This document shows, one piece after another, positions 10,737-19,684 of a stretch of 64,000 nucleotides of DNA (position 1 is the first letter of the stretch; every line of letters begins with the position of its first letter). The stretch is from contig OX465282.1 in assembly GCA_949987705.1 (NCBI GenBank), positions 10,404,501 through 10,468,500 on the forward strand. The letters run 5' to 3'. The notes beneath the pieces are model-generated. The model searched no databases. It was not told the origin of the DNA and saw only the letters and a list, made by a program, of their open reading frames with translations. Made by a program: the position numbers and the translations under genes. Origin of the DNA: Thereva unica (taxonomy: Eukaryota > Arthropoda > Insecta > Diptera > Therevidae).

Positions 10737-12323
10737 ATGCCTGCTGACATTGAAGAGAAGGATTGGATGTGTAACCAATGTGAAAAGAAGAATCTGCAGG
10801 ATCAGATATTTAGGGCAATACGCTCAAACAAGCGAACAGCCACGTCAAGTAAAGCAGCTTCTCAAAAATCACCATTGAAAGAGATCTGCAGGAAGAAGAA
10901 AAGGCAATTCCTCAACAATTACATCCTGAGAGCAGAGGAAAACTTTGCCCAAAACAAAACACGGGAAGCATACATGGAAGTAAACTTCTTCAAGAAAGGC
11001 TTCAAATCCTCCTCCGGTACATGTAGAACAAAAGAAGGCACTATAGTCACAGGCAGCGAAGATGTAAAGAAAAGATGGAAGGAATTTTTTAGCGAGCTGC
11101 TGAACGCAAATGAGAGCATCAGACGTGTACCAGAAGTCCGTCTACAACATAACGATGACACCAGAGAAACAAATGTACCCACTCTGGAAGATGTACAAAG
11201 TGCCATACGATCATTAAGAAACAACAAATCTCCAGGAATTGATAACATCCCAGCAGAGTTGATCAAACAAGGAGGCGAATCGCTCTCAGCAGCTATACAC
11301 GAATTACTATGCTGCATATGGAGGAATGAAAAAACCCCCGAAAGATTGGGAGCAAAGCTTTATCTGCCCAATACACAAGAAAGGGGATAGATTCAACTCA
11401 ACTGTGGAAACTATAGAGGCATATCTCTTTTAAACACAGTATATAAAATAATGACCAATATAATTAAGGCCAGACTGGAACCTTATGCAGAAGCTGCAAT
11501 AAGTGAATACCAAGCTGGGTTCAGGAGAAATATATCAACAATGGATCAACTTTTTCAATAAGGCAAATACTCCGAAAATGATGGGAATATAACATCGACG
11601 TATATCAACTTTTCATCGACTTTAAACAAGCATACGACAGCATCGACAGGGAGCAAATGTATGCAACAATGCTGGACCTAAACTTTCCCCTAAAGATAAT
11701 AAAATTAACAAAAATGACAATGGAAAATACAAGGTGTGCTGTCAGAATACAAGGAGAATTGACGGAGTCCTTCCCAGTCAAGCAAGGCTTAAATCAGGGC
11801 GATGGGCTAGCAGCGATGCTATTTAACCTCTGCCTAGAAGGAGTAATTCACAAGGTTAACATTGATGCGAACGCAACCCTGCTTAACAAATCCAAACAGT
11901 TGGCAGGATATGCCGACGATATAAACTGCCTTGCAAGATCACTGTCATATCATAGAGAAACATTCACAGAATTAGAAGATGGAGCGAAACATATAGGGCT
12001 GCAAATAAATGCAGAAAAGAGCAAGATTCTAATTCAGTCAGGGGTGGAAAGAAGAAGAAGAAACCACAATACCACCAGGGGGAAATATAACTTTGAACGG
12101 GTTAACCAATTTAACTACCTGGGGTCCACAGTCAGCGAAGACAACGGTGAAACGATAGACGTACAAAGAAGAATAAACTCCGCGAACAGAACATACTTCT
12201 CACTACTTCCAGTAATGAAATGCACAGAGCCATCCACAGAAAAACCAAAATAAAAATCTACAAAACCATCATACGTACAGTAGCTACGTATGGATGTGAA
12301 GCATGGAGATCTCAAGAGTTAAC
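10737..12323 (+). pseudogene. RTE-clade non-LTR retrotransposon, 5' portion (RT)
   Basis: The frame 10737-11390 opens with a PHD-finger-like end (DWMCNQCEKK). It continues into the pre-RT region with KRWKEFFSELLN and the RT motif NNKSPGIDNIPAELIKQGG. After a frameshift, 11400-11650 holds the NYRGISLLN-type, QAGFRR-type and YDSIDR-type motifs. The frame 11657-12253 encodes FPVKQGLNQGDG and the catalytic GYADDINCL (YADD at 11909-11920), and ends with FNYLGSTVSEDN. A last frame reads KIYKTIIRTVATYGCEAW. The copy is 5' truncated, lacks the endonuclease and has several frameshifts. It stops at 12323, where the jockey/CR1-type element is inserted; its missing C-terminus resumes at 17402. Confidence 0.85.
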
Positions 12324-12471
12324 CCTTCTAGCACAGAAGGCGCACTTTTCAGTTAAGCATGAAAATCTATATATACATACACATACACACATGTATATAT
12401 AAATATATATATATGTATATATATACATATATAGAGTTTCTCTTCTAACGCAGAAGGCGCACTTCCCAGCA
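12324..12471 (-). repeat. Duplicated 3'-end hairpin flanking a TA/CA microsatellite
   Basis: Two copies of about 27 bp (AAGTGCGCCTTCTG followed by GTTAGAAG or GCTAGAAG on the minus strand) lie at about 12327-12355 and 12441-12471. Each can fold as CTTCT...AGAAG. Between them is a TATATA/CACATA tract (about 12365-12435). CR1- and RTE-like elements often end in a structured 3' motif plus short repeats, so this is probably the element's own terminus, duplicated. Confidence 0.6.
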
Positions 12472-12574
12472 GGGCTGGGAAATTTTACCACTGCCGTGGC
12501 TCAGCTGAGACATGCAAACATAAAATATTAAAAACATAAAAGTTCAAAAACATTAAACAGAGAAGCATGCAAAA

Positions 12575-15490
12575 CTAAAAAGGGAGTGAGGCACGCAGAG
12601 AGTCACGCCACTTGAGAAGTGTCCTTTTAAGGACAACTTCACTGGTTAGCAAGCTAAACACACTCCTATTGTTGTTAGTATTTATAAGCATGCGATTAAC
12701 GGGTTCGAACATGCCATAATTGGTGTTAGAGGAATTAATGTGCAAGAGAGGTTCACCTCTCAGGTTGTAGTTATTCACTCTAAATGACGCGCGGTTTCTT
12801 AAGAAACCAGAGTCCACCTTGTCATTCATCAGTCGATGAACGAATATAACGTCAGCGACCTCACGGCGCTTATGGAGGGAGCTTAAGTTGAGCAATTTAA
12901 GTCTGTTCTCATAAGGCGGAAGAGCGAGTGGGTCATCCCACGGGAGGTGGCTGAGTGCAAACCGGACGAACTTCCTTTGAACCGATTCGATTCTACTAAC
13001 ATGGGAGGAGTAGTAAGGAGACCATACCTGGGAAGCGTAGTCAAGCAAAGGCCTAACCAAAGATACGTACAGGTGTTTAGTGACGAGGGGGTTGTTGAAC
13101 TCTTTGGACCATCTTTTTATAAATCCCAGGACTGAATTGCCCTTGGAGGAGATATAATTGATGTGGGTGGAGAAATCCAACTTACTTTCTAACCTAACCC
13201 CAAGATCGATTACAGATTCAGTACGGGAGACCTTGTTGTCAAGGAAAGTATAGTCATAAGTTATAACACCACGTTTCCTACAAAAAGTCATGACCTCGCA
13301 TTTACTAATATTAAGCACAAGGTTGTTGTTGGAACACCAAGAATAGAAGGTGTTTAGATCTGCTTGCAGAAGTTTGCAATCCTCTATACTCCTTATGTGG
13401 CGATACAGTTTGATGTCATCAGCGTAAATAAGGATTTTACAGTGCCTTAGCAGTGTAACAATATCGTCAATTGATAAAATAAAAAGAAGAGGGCCAAGAT
13501 GACTGCCTTGCGGGACTCCAGAGGACGCTTCGATATTCTTCGATTTGACTCCGCGGAATAGAACCTGGTAGGTTCTATCGGCTAAGTACGACTGGAACCA
13601 ATCCACAAGGGCATGCGGAAAGCCTAATTTCTTTAGTTTAAGAACTATAATAGAGTGGGAGAGCTTGTCGAAAGCTTTACTAAAATCTGTATAGACACAG
13701 TCAGTTTGGCAGCCAGTGACAAAGCCTCTAATTGTGTGTGAAGAGAACTCCAGTAAATTAGTAGTAGTGGAACGGGCTGCAAGAAAACCATGTTGGTTTG
13801 TTGAGATAAGCCTCTTGCAGATAGGGGCGATAGCAGAATAAATAATAGATTCGAAGAGTTTTGGTATAGACGACAACTTCGCAATTGGCCTATAATTAGA
13901 TATTTCGTTTTTACAGCCTTTCTTATGGACAGGTATTATAAAAGAGTTCTTCCATAAGGTTGGGAAGCGCCCTTTATTGAGGGATTTTTGAAATAAACAA
14001 AGAAGAGGAGACAGTAGGGCCCCTGCACAGGATTTTAGAACAGCTGGAGGGACTCCATCAGGGCCGGACGAAAAATCTTGTGGAAGTTCATTTATATGTT
14101 TCGAGATATCATCCCTGGTTATAGACAGGGAAAAGTTTTGAGCCGTTTGGATTGCATTGATATGTCGAAAATTGTCTTCATCTGGTTGGAATACAGGGGA
14201 CGAGAAAGATTTGAGGAAGAACGATGCAAAATTGTCACAAATTTCTGCTGAATTAGAACTAAGGGAGTTCTCGTATTTCATGGTGTAAGGGTAATTATCA
14301 ACTTTTTTCTTTGTGTTGATAAATTGAAAGAATGCTCTGGGATCACCATACACTTTACCTTCCATGTTTCTGAGGTACTCTTTATAGAGGGTTTCGGAGA
14401 GAGCATGAAATTGGTCATAGCAATTGAGAAATGCATCGAAACTCGCAGTGTCTTTCTTCTTCAGGTAGGTTTTCCAGAGTTTATTCTTCAGGTTTTTGGT
14501 ACGTCTCAACTCGGAGTTGTACCACGGTGGGGATGATCTGGACGATTTTAACGGCTCGATAGGTACACAGGATGCGAAAGTTTCATACAGGACGGAGTAA
14601 AATCTGGCTACATCGACATCCAACTCATTAGGTGAGAGCAACCAATTGAAATCGACCGAAGTGAGCTTGGATGACAGTTCCTCAAGGTTGGCTTTTTTAA
14701 AGTTAAAGGTAAAGGTTGACTCCTCTGGGATTGGCTTATTGTTAAAGACAGAACAATAGCTCAGTAGAAGAGGAGGGTGATAATTATCGACAGGTGACAA
14801 GACAATTGAGCTAGGCTCAACATTCATGTTGTCTGAGTCGGAAAAGAATACAAGATCTAACCGCCTTCCTAAAATATTATTCACACCGCTCATTTGGCAC
14901 AAGCCGCAGGAAAATAAGGAATTCAGAAAGTTGGATTCCCTAGAGTTAAGGTTGTTTCCAGGAAGGTAGTTATCGTCATCATCGCAAGATACCCATTTAA
15001 CATTGGGTAAGTTAAAATCACCTACAAGTAGGAGTTCATCTTTGGAATCCATCATATCTTGGATATGATTTATGCAAGTGATTAGAATATCATAGAGATT
15101 TTGACCTCTATCGTCAAGAGTGCTGAACATATCTGGTGGGATGTAACAGCAGATTAAAAATAAGTTGTTATGAACAAGGGAGACTTTGAGAGCGAGGACC
15201 TCAATGTCTAAAGTGTTGGAAAAATCAGGAAGCGTTATTAAGCAACAGTTGAGAAGGTTACTACATGCAAGTAGTACACCACCTCCACGAGCCTCCGAGT
15301 CAATATATCTATCCCTCCGAAAAACTTGGAAGGAAGAGTCGAAAAGTTCGGCATTAAGAATCCCACTGTATAGCCATGTTTCTGTAAAAGCGATTATATC
15401 GAAATCACTGGCCGAAGTCGACAGAAACACATCTTGGGTTTTAGATCTGATTCCCCTCACGTTTTGGTAATAGAGGGAAAGCGTCTTAAG
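12575..15490 (-). CDS. ORF2: endonuclease and reverse transcriptase
   Basis: Encodes the enzyme that nicks target DNA and copies the element RNA by target-primed reverse transcription. Residue numbers count from the first codon after the predicted frameshift (CTT at 15488-15490). An APE-type endonuclease occupies about residues 5-250: YYQNVRGIRSKT, FTETWL with the catalytic Glu, VGDFNLPNVKW, RLDLVF, and DNYHPPL near the usual Asp-His site. RT lies at about 430-740: GPDGVPPAVLK, NYRPIAKLSSIPKLFE, VYTDFSKAFDKLSHS, GVPQGSHLGPLLF and YADDIKLY (13415-13426). A C-terminal zone with RSVFSLLTSEVVLKRTLL follows; there is no RNase H. The frame is intact, about 971 codons. No ATG occurs before codon 121 of this frame (111 codons after the GTG at 15458-15460), beyond the catalytic Glu, so ATG initiation would destroy the endonuclease. 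Confidence 0.93.
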   Translation of the reverse strand, partial: LKTLSLYYQNVRGIRSKTQDVFLSTSASDFDIIAFTETWLYSGILNAELFDSSFQVFRRDRYIDSEARGGGVLLACSNLLNCCLITLPDFSNTLDIEVLALKVSLVHNNLFLICCYIPPDMFSTLDDRGQNLYDILITCINHIQDMMDSKDELLLVGDFNLPNVKWVSCDDDDNYLPGNNLNSRESNFLNSLFSCGLCQMSGVNNILGRRLDLVFFSDSDNMNVEPSSIVLSPVDNYHPPLLLSYCSVFNNKPIPEESTFTFNFKKANLEELSSKLTSVDFNWLLSPNELDVDVARFYSVLYETFASCVPIEPLKSSRSSPPWYNSELRRTKNLKNKLWKTYLKKKDTASFDAFLNCYDQFHALSETLYKEYLRNMEGKVYGDPRAFFQFINTKKKVDNYPYTMKYENSLSSNSAEICDNFASFFLKSFSSPVFQPDEDNFRHINAIQTAQNFSLSITRDDISKHINELPQDFSSGPDGVPPAVLKSCAGALLSPLLCLFQKSLNKGRFPTLWKNSFIIPVHKKGCKNEISNYRPIAKLSSIPKLFESIIYSAIAPICKRLISTNQHGFLAARSTTTNLLEFSSHTIRGFVTGCQTDCVYTDFSKAFDKLSHSIIVLKLKKLGFPHALVDWFQSYLADRTYQVLFRGVKSKNIEASSGVPQGSHLGPLLFILSIDDIVTLLRHCKILIYADDIKLYRHIRSIEDCKLLQADLNTFYSWCSNNNLVLNISKCEVMTFCRKRGVITYDYTFLDNKVSRTESVIDLGVRLESKLDFSTHINYISSKGNSVLGFIKRWSKEFNNPLVTKHLYVSLVRPLLDYASQVWSPYYSSHVSRIESVQRKFVRFALSHLPWDDPLALPPYENRLKLLNLSSLHKRREVADVIFVHRLMNDKVDSGFLRNRASFRVNNYNLRGEPLLHINSSNTNYGMFEPVNRMLINTNNNRSVFSLLTSEVVLKRTLLKWRDSLRASLPF

Positions 15491-15496
15491 TTTTTT
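15451..15496 (-). promoter_or_regulatory. Candidate -1 ribosomal frameshift signal
   Basis: The minus strand reads A AAA AAC at 15496-15490, with AAA and AAC as zero-frame ORF1 codons. Slipping back one base makes the next codon CTT at 15490, exactly the ORF2 frame. A 9-nt spacer (15489-15481) is followed by an 8-bp stem, TTTCCCTC (15480-15473) with GAGGGGAA (15458-15451), one G-U pair and a 14-nt loop. The ORF1 stop lies at the base of the 3' arm. A AAA AAC is one of the most efficient known eukaryotic -1 heptamers. Confidence 0.65.
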
Positions 15497-16824
15497 GAAA
15501 CTTGTAGAGTATCAGGAGTGCGCTGCTCGCGCGTGCGGGGGACAAAACATTTTGAAAAGGCACCAGGAGGCCAGAACGTGGGGTCTAAAAGCTTTTCAGC
15601 GGTATTGGGCGGTGCAGTCAAGATGAAAGACGCAACCGGTTTGGAGACATTGCTGATCTTCCTGCAGGAGACTGTAGCAGGGTTAATAGTTTTCCCCATT
15701 AGGTATTCTTTAATTGCCTCGCACGTAGTTTCAGGGGAGAAACGCGAAATGAAAATAGTTCGCGGCTTGGGTACCGTTATCAGATTAGCGCAGGTTACCG
15801 GAGACTCAGTATCTCCAGTGCCCGACGGTCCAACGATACTAATAGAAGAGGTTGATGCCGCAACCGGTTCTGGGATATAGTTTGAGCCCACTGGAAGTGA
15901 GGGTGCGCGGATAGACGAGCTAGTATAGGGGTTTGCAGTGACAGCATCCGTAACGTTAACTTTACGACTGCGTTTGCGTTTTCCATTCTTTCTACGGGCT
16001 TTCTTGTGGTCATGAGCCGGACTGGGGGCAGTCTCCACCGAAGGGCCCTTTTCAAGTATTATGGCGGGGTCATTCAGGGCTGTGGTGTTAAGAGCAACTG
16101 CATCATCCGCCGTTAGAGAAACAGCTGTGGGACAGGGTGTAGAAAGAAGCTTCTCCCCTACCTGTGAGGCGTCCGGTGAGGGGGAGTTTATTCTATCACA
16201 AACATTTTCAAATTTTAGCGATAGAGAACTCAGGGCTTTGTGATTTTGCACCACTGCTGTTGACAGCGATTCAATATCAGCCCGAACACGCTTCGTACTC
16301 CTTTTAATGTCGTCTAATATTGGATGAAGAGGAGCTAAGGAGTTGACAGAGCAGGATGAAGTGGCGACAGGATTGAGAATTGCTGAATGTATATCGTCGA
16401 TCGAGTCAAAAACTGTTGCAACCCGGGAAGAAATTTCTTGGAATTTATTTATTAGGGAACCCGAGTTGGTCGCAACAGAATCAAGGGTGTCTGATAAACT
16501 ATCAAGGCGGACGTTGATCGACTGGACATCATCGGCTAGCATCTGAAAATGTGAGACATTTCCAGAGAAGGTGTTAAAACGACCCATGACTTTTTCATGT
16601 CCATCGAGAAAGACATCAGAGATGTCTTTCATTAGTCTTAGGACGTGGCAGGGCTGAATGTTGAAGCATTCATTGCAAGTTGACCCTCTAGGGGCCAAAG
16701 GTTTGCCACTTATTCGAGGATTGAGGCAGGTGAGGTGAAAAACGCCTCCACAAACACCATCACAGAAAATCCCATCTCGGGCAATTTCCGAAGAGCATAG
16801 CTTGCAGACCTGATGACTCGCCAT
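15457..16824 (-). CDS. ORF1: PHD-finger RNA-binding protein of the retrotransposon
   Basis: A 455-aa ORF1 protein, presumed to bind element RNA in the RNP. An N-terminal PHD finger has the full C4-H-C3 set (C7, C10, C21, C25, H30, C33, C50, C53). A long helical, probably coiled-coil region (about 60-230) follows with many Leu/Val/Ser, then a basic segment KKARRKNGKRKRSRK (about 280) that may act in nuclear localisation. A C-terminal fold (about 350-440; TIFISRFSPETTCEAIKEYL, LLDPTFWPPGAF) is RRM-like, as in other PHD-bearing ORF1 proteins. The ATG at 16824 is the first in a long AT-rich leader. The stop TGA (15457-15459) overlaps ORF2, which is in the -1 frame. Confidence 0.9.
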   Translation of the reverse strand: MASHQVCKLCSSEIARDGIFCDGVCGGVFHLTCLNPRISGKPLAPRGSTCNECFNIQPCHVLRLMKDISDVFLDGHEKVMGRFNTFSGNVSHFQMLADDVQSINVRLDSLSDTLDSVATNSGSLINKFQEISSRVATVFDSIDDIHSAILNPVATSSCSVNSLAPLHPILDDIKRSTKRVRADIESLSTAVVQNHKALSSLSLKFENVCDRINSPSPDASQVGEKLLSTPCPTAVSLTADDAVALNTTALNDPAIILEKGPSVETAPSPAHDHKKARRKNGKRKRSRKVNVTDAVTANPYTSSSIRAPSLPVGSNYIPEPVAASTSSISIVGPSGTGDTESPVTCANLITVPKPRTIFISRFSPETTCEAIKEYLMGKTINPATVSCRKISNVSKPVASFILTAPPNTAEKLLDPTFWPPGAFSKCFVPRTREQRTPDTLQVSKNLRRFPSITKT

Positions 16825-17401
16825 TAGAAAGAAAAAATAGTATAATTAAAATAAAACAAAAAAAAAATTAAAAAATTGAAAACGATAAAACCCCGATTTA
16901 ACTGCGAAAACAAAATAAGACAAAATTGTTTAAAACAATTTTATGCAGTTTGAGTGCAGATGGGTTTCGAAACGTTGCATAACCTCAGGTGAAAAAATAA
17001 GAAAAGGAAAAAAATATTAAAAAATGAGGTTATGGTAATTGAAAATAAAATTAACACCCAATTTTATTTTTTTTATTCTTTTATGCCCTCTGCACAAAAA
17101 AGAATCAGGACTAAATGAAAAATGTTTAAAAAAAAAGATTAAAAATTGCACTAAGGGTAAAGGTTACCAACCTCGAAACAGCTGGGGAAACCGTAGCACA
17201 ACAACACAAAAAACAAAAGAAAACACCGAACACAAAAACAAGAGAAAGAACACAAAAATAAAATGCTCGAGCGAATTGTCACTAGCACTGGAAATTAAAA
17301 GCCACTTAAAACACAAAATTAAGTATTTAGAAGTTGAAAAATGGCAATAAAAACATAAAAAAAAATTATTAAAACGCGGACGACCGGCACCAACGACACT
17401 G
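16825..17401 (-). promoter_or_regulatory. 5' leader and likely internal promoter of the retrotransposon
   Basis: About 577 bp of very AT-rich leader precede ORF1. At the extreme 5' end the minus strand reads CAGTGTCGTTGGTGCCGG, and the preceding base makes TCAGT, an arthropod initiator. Jockey-type elements carry TATA-less internal promoters starting at base 1, so transcription is expected here. Position inferred, not shown. Confidence 0.45.
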
Positions 17402-17790
17402 ACAGTTGACACCCAGACAAGATGGATATACGGCCCAATCAATGAAGGCAATGCATGGAGAATACGTTACAATCATGAATTGTACGATCTATACAAAGAG
17501 TGTAAACTCTCGACACCTGCTAAGCTACTGCGTTTACGTTGGGCCGGTCATGTCCAAAGAATGGATAACTCAAGGATACCAAAAAAGCCCTGTCTCTACT
17601 ACCAGATGGCAAAAGACCAGTTGGCAAACCACGGTTAAGGTGGGAAGACAATGTTAAGGCCGATGCAGCAAAACTGCTCAACACAAGAAACTGGAGACAA
17701 GCTGCGGAGCAGAGAGACGTCTGGAGGAAGAAGCTGATAGAGACCAAGGCTCGAATCGGGCTGTAGACTCATCGAAGAAGAAGAAGAAAC
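17402..17790 (+). pseudogene. RTE retrotransposon, 3' portion (continuation)
   Basis: The C-terminus of the RTE protein interrupted at 12323. The forward frame reads RWIYGPINEGNAWRIRYNHE, then LRLRWAGHVQRMDNSRIPKK, then in shifted frames VGKPRLRWEDN-like and NTRNWRQAAEQRDVW-like motifs, ending ARIGL and a stop at about 17765. A short GAA repeat (17773-17787) follows, the usual RTE 3' tail. Restoring the order 12323 to 17402 gives the normal domain order, so the two pieces were one element before the jockey/CR1-type insertion. Confidence 0.85.
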
Positions 17791-17884
17791 TTTTCGGCTT
17801 GCGCAAAGCTAAGCCGATGAATTCCCACACAACGATTTCATTAGTGCAAGGACAAGGAAAACCTTGCGTGTGAGCCTACTTTAA

Positions 17885-18038
17885 AGGTGGCTCTACACGA
17901 TGCTATAAATACTTCCCAAATTTGGACGCTTGAAGGTAGGAGGCATCGTGTTTGGACGTTCGAGCTGCTGTCGGTACTGATTCAATCGTTGGAAGCCAAC
18001 ACTCGAATGAAACGTTCACCGCATCGTGTAGAGCCCGC
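17885..18038. mobile_element. 154-bp MITE flanked by TTAA
   Basis: The perfect 15-bp inverted repeats GGCTCTACACGATGC and GCATCGTGTAGAGCC sit just inside TTAA tetranucleotides at 17881-17884 and 18039-18042. A TTAA duplication fits piggyBac or Kolobok. No coding capacity. Confidence 0.72.
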
Positions 18039-18119
18039 TTAAGTTCTCAACCTCGTCAAAGAAAAATAACTGCTAAACTTAGTCAAGTGGTCTGGCTTAC
18101 AACTATTAGTTAAGTATAG

Positions 18120-18360
18120 CGGTGTAGTACAATAGTCCATGAGAGTCGCCACAGTACACTACGGTCTAGAAGTTCGTTTCTAAATAGATCGATTCGACTG
18201 TGGAATAACATTCCGCAGTCTGTATTTCCGAAATTCTATAACCTCTAAATGGGTTCATGTTCATAGTCATCTTCTCAATGACCCCCAATGGTCTACCCTA
18301 TTCCCTTTTTTTATCCTTCAACCTAATGAACCCTAATGACATGAGGCACTGGCAATGAAT
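18120..18360 (+). pseudogene. C-terminal relic of a CR1/L2-type ORF2
   Basis: The forward frames read a segment with RSFLNRSIRLWNNIPQSVF in two pieces, resembling the R-x-x-R-L-W-N-x-L-P motif at the end of CR1/L2-type proteins. The piece at 41362-42240 ends similarly (LRNNLPQSILPNSY). Too short and shifted to encode anything. Confidence 0.5.
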
Positions 18361-19342
18361 ATAAAAGGGGATTGCTATGCTTGATTTTGTGTTCAGATAA
18401 AAATTTTACTTACGGTTTAATCAAAGTGTCTTGTATTTTACTTGAACTGCATAAAATAGTTGTGTAAAATCACTTTTATTTGTTAATAAACTTTAAGGAT
18501 AATGACTGTTAAAACAAAAAACAATTATTTTGAGGTTATATTTAACTTTTACTTAGTAAAAGCCACCCACAATAAATTAATATTCACCGAAATCACAATT
18601 CGATTATGTATTTTAGTAGCAATATTATTACTATATTATTACCATTTACCTTTATTTTAAAAAAAATATTTTGCTGTTTGTTGCTTAAAACATTTTTAGG
18701 TTATTAATTTTAAAACAACAGTAAAAATTAATTGAGAACAAGCGACATCTCTGGAAAATATCTCTAGTTAAGTAAATGAACATTTTTCCCCAATACCGGA
18801 ACTCTTGCTTTCAAAAAAAAATTATATATCCAAGACAGACTCCCATTTATTTAAAATGTAGCTTGGCTTTAATGTTTTTATGAGAATTAAATTAAATTAT
18901 TCATTTGTAAATATTCAATTAATTACAAAACAATATTTTAACATAATAATTAAAATATTTATCGAAAGCTTTTTTGTATAAACTGAAAAGTGAATACAGC
19001 CGCACTATTAGTTTGGACTCATACCATGCATAAACCACTGTAAATGAAATCCAAAGCTGATTGTCAAATTTCTACCAGCCAAAATTCTTTCAACACAAAT
19101 CTTGCCTGGCCCAAATGCATTTCACAAGTTGTAAAGGCTCTTTTCGCAGAAGGTATAATTAATACAATATCAATTCCTGTATTAATGACATCTTTCATTT
19201 CAGAATTTACGTATCATAACAATTCCACTGCCAAGAATATAGACTACAAAGGTAAAAACCCTCAAAATAATCCGCATATAAAACATTTTGCTTACAGTGT
19301 GTACATTGCCAAATCAGCACCGTGGCTTTCACTCATAACAAT
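18361..19342. other. AT-rich sequence upstream of the SNARE gene
   Basis: Long A/T runs without transposon ends. It should contain the promoter of the gene at 19343, but I cannot point to a convincing TATA box or initiator. A pyrimidine tract ending TTTCAG (about 19190-19201) could be a splice acceptor for a 5' UTR intron. Confidence 0.35.
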
Positions 19343-19684
19343 ATGCGAAGAACAAATTATAGCTATCAACCTCTTTCCCAAGATGTTCCAAGTACAAGTC
19401 ATGATGCCCTGGAAGAGGAAAACGAAAGAGTTGCCGAGGAGCTAAAGGAGAAGATAGGTGCACTAAAATCCCTTACAATTGACATAGGGAACGAAGTCCG
19501 ATATCAAGACAGGCTCGTTCGTGGCATTGATGATGATATGGACAGAACTGGGGGATTCCTGCAGACGACAATGTCCAGAGTCATACGGTTGGGGAAGAAC
19601 GGCGGCACCAAACATATGTGCTACATGTTTCTTTTTATTCTATTTGTATTTCTTGTTCTGTATTTGGTTATTAAGTTAAGGTAG
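19343..19684 (+). CDS. Bet1: BET1-like Golgi vesicle SNARE
   Basis: Encodes a 113-aa tail-anchored Qc-SNARE of the BET1 family, which acts with syntaxin-5-type, membrin/Bos1-type and Sec22-type partners in ER-to-Golgi vesicle fusion. It starts MRRTNYSYQPL, like known BET1 proteins. The SNARE helix runs from about 24 to 84 (EEENERVAEELKEKIGALKS, then LTIDIGNEV), with the zero-layer Gln likely Q55 in RYQDRL and the conserved DDDMDRTGGFL. A single C-terminal membrane segment (about 92-110) ends in IKLR. The ATG at 19343 has A at -3 and is the first in-frame ATG; the upstream in-frame GTG (19322) is not needed. No intron interrupts the frame and no internal stop is present. An intronless gene or an expressed retrocopy are both possible. 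No canonical AATAAA lies close downstream; AATAAG is near 19802. Confidence 0.93.
   Translation: MRRTNYSYQPLSQDVPSTSHDALEEENERVAEELKEKIGALKSLTIDIGNEVRYQDRLVRGIDDDMDRTGGFLQTTMSRVIRLGKNGGTKHMCYMFLFILFVFLVLYLVIKLR

Larger units (their letters stand above)
12324..17401 (-). mobile_element. Near full-length jockey/CR1-type non-LTR retrotransposon
   Basis: A 5.08-kb minus-strand element with a 5' leader (16825-17401), an ORF1 with PHD finger, an ORF2 with endonuclease and RT, and a 3' tail that includes a hairpin repeated around an AT microsatellite. It splits an RTE element: the RTE reading stops at 12323 and resumes after 17401. Possible degenerate target duplications are AGAGTTAAC (12315-12323) and ACAGTTGAC (17402-17410), 7 of 9 matching. 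Both ORFs are open throughout, unlike every other element here, so the insertion is recent and possibly still active. Confidence 0.85.

Noticed and set aside
10919..11317. Minus-strand frame of 132 codons
   Set aside because: Antisense shadow of the RTE RT domain.
15434..15880. Plus-strand open frame of 148 codons
   Set aside because: It lies antisense to the ORF1/ORF2 junction of the intact retrotransposon and has no motif of its own.
19044..19445. Plus-strand frame of 133 codons overlapping the BET1 start
   Set aside because: Different frame from BET1, no family motif, and it ends inside the conserved BET1 coding region.
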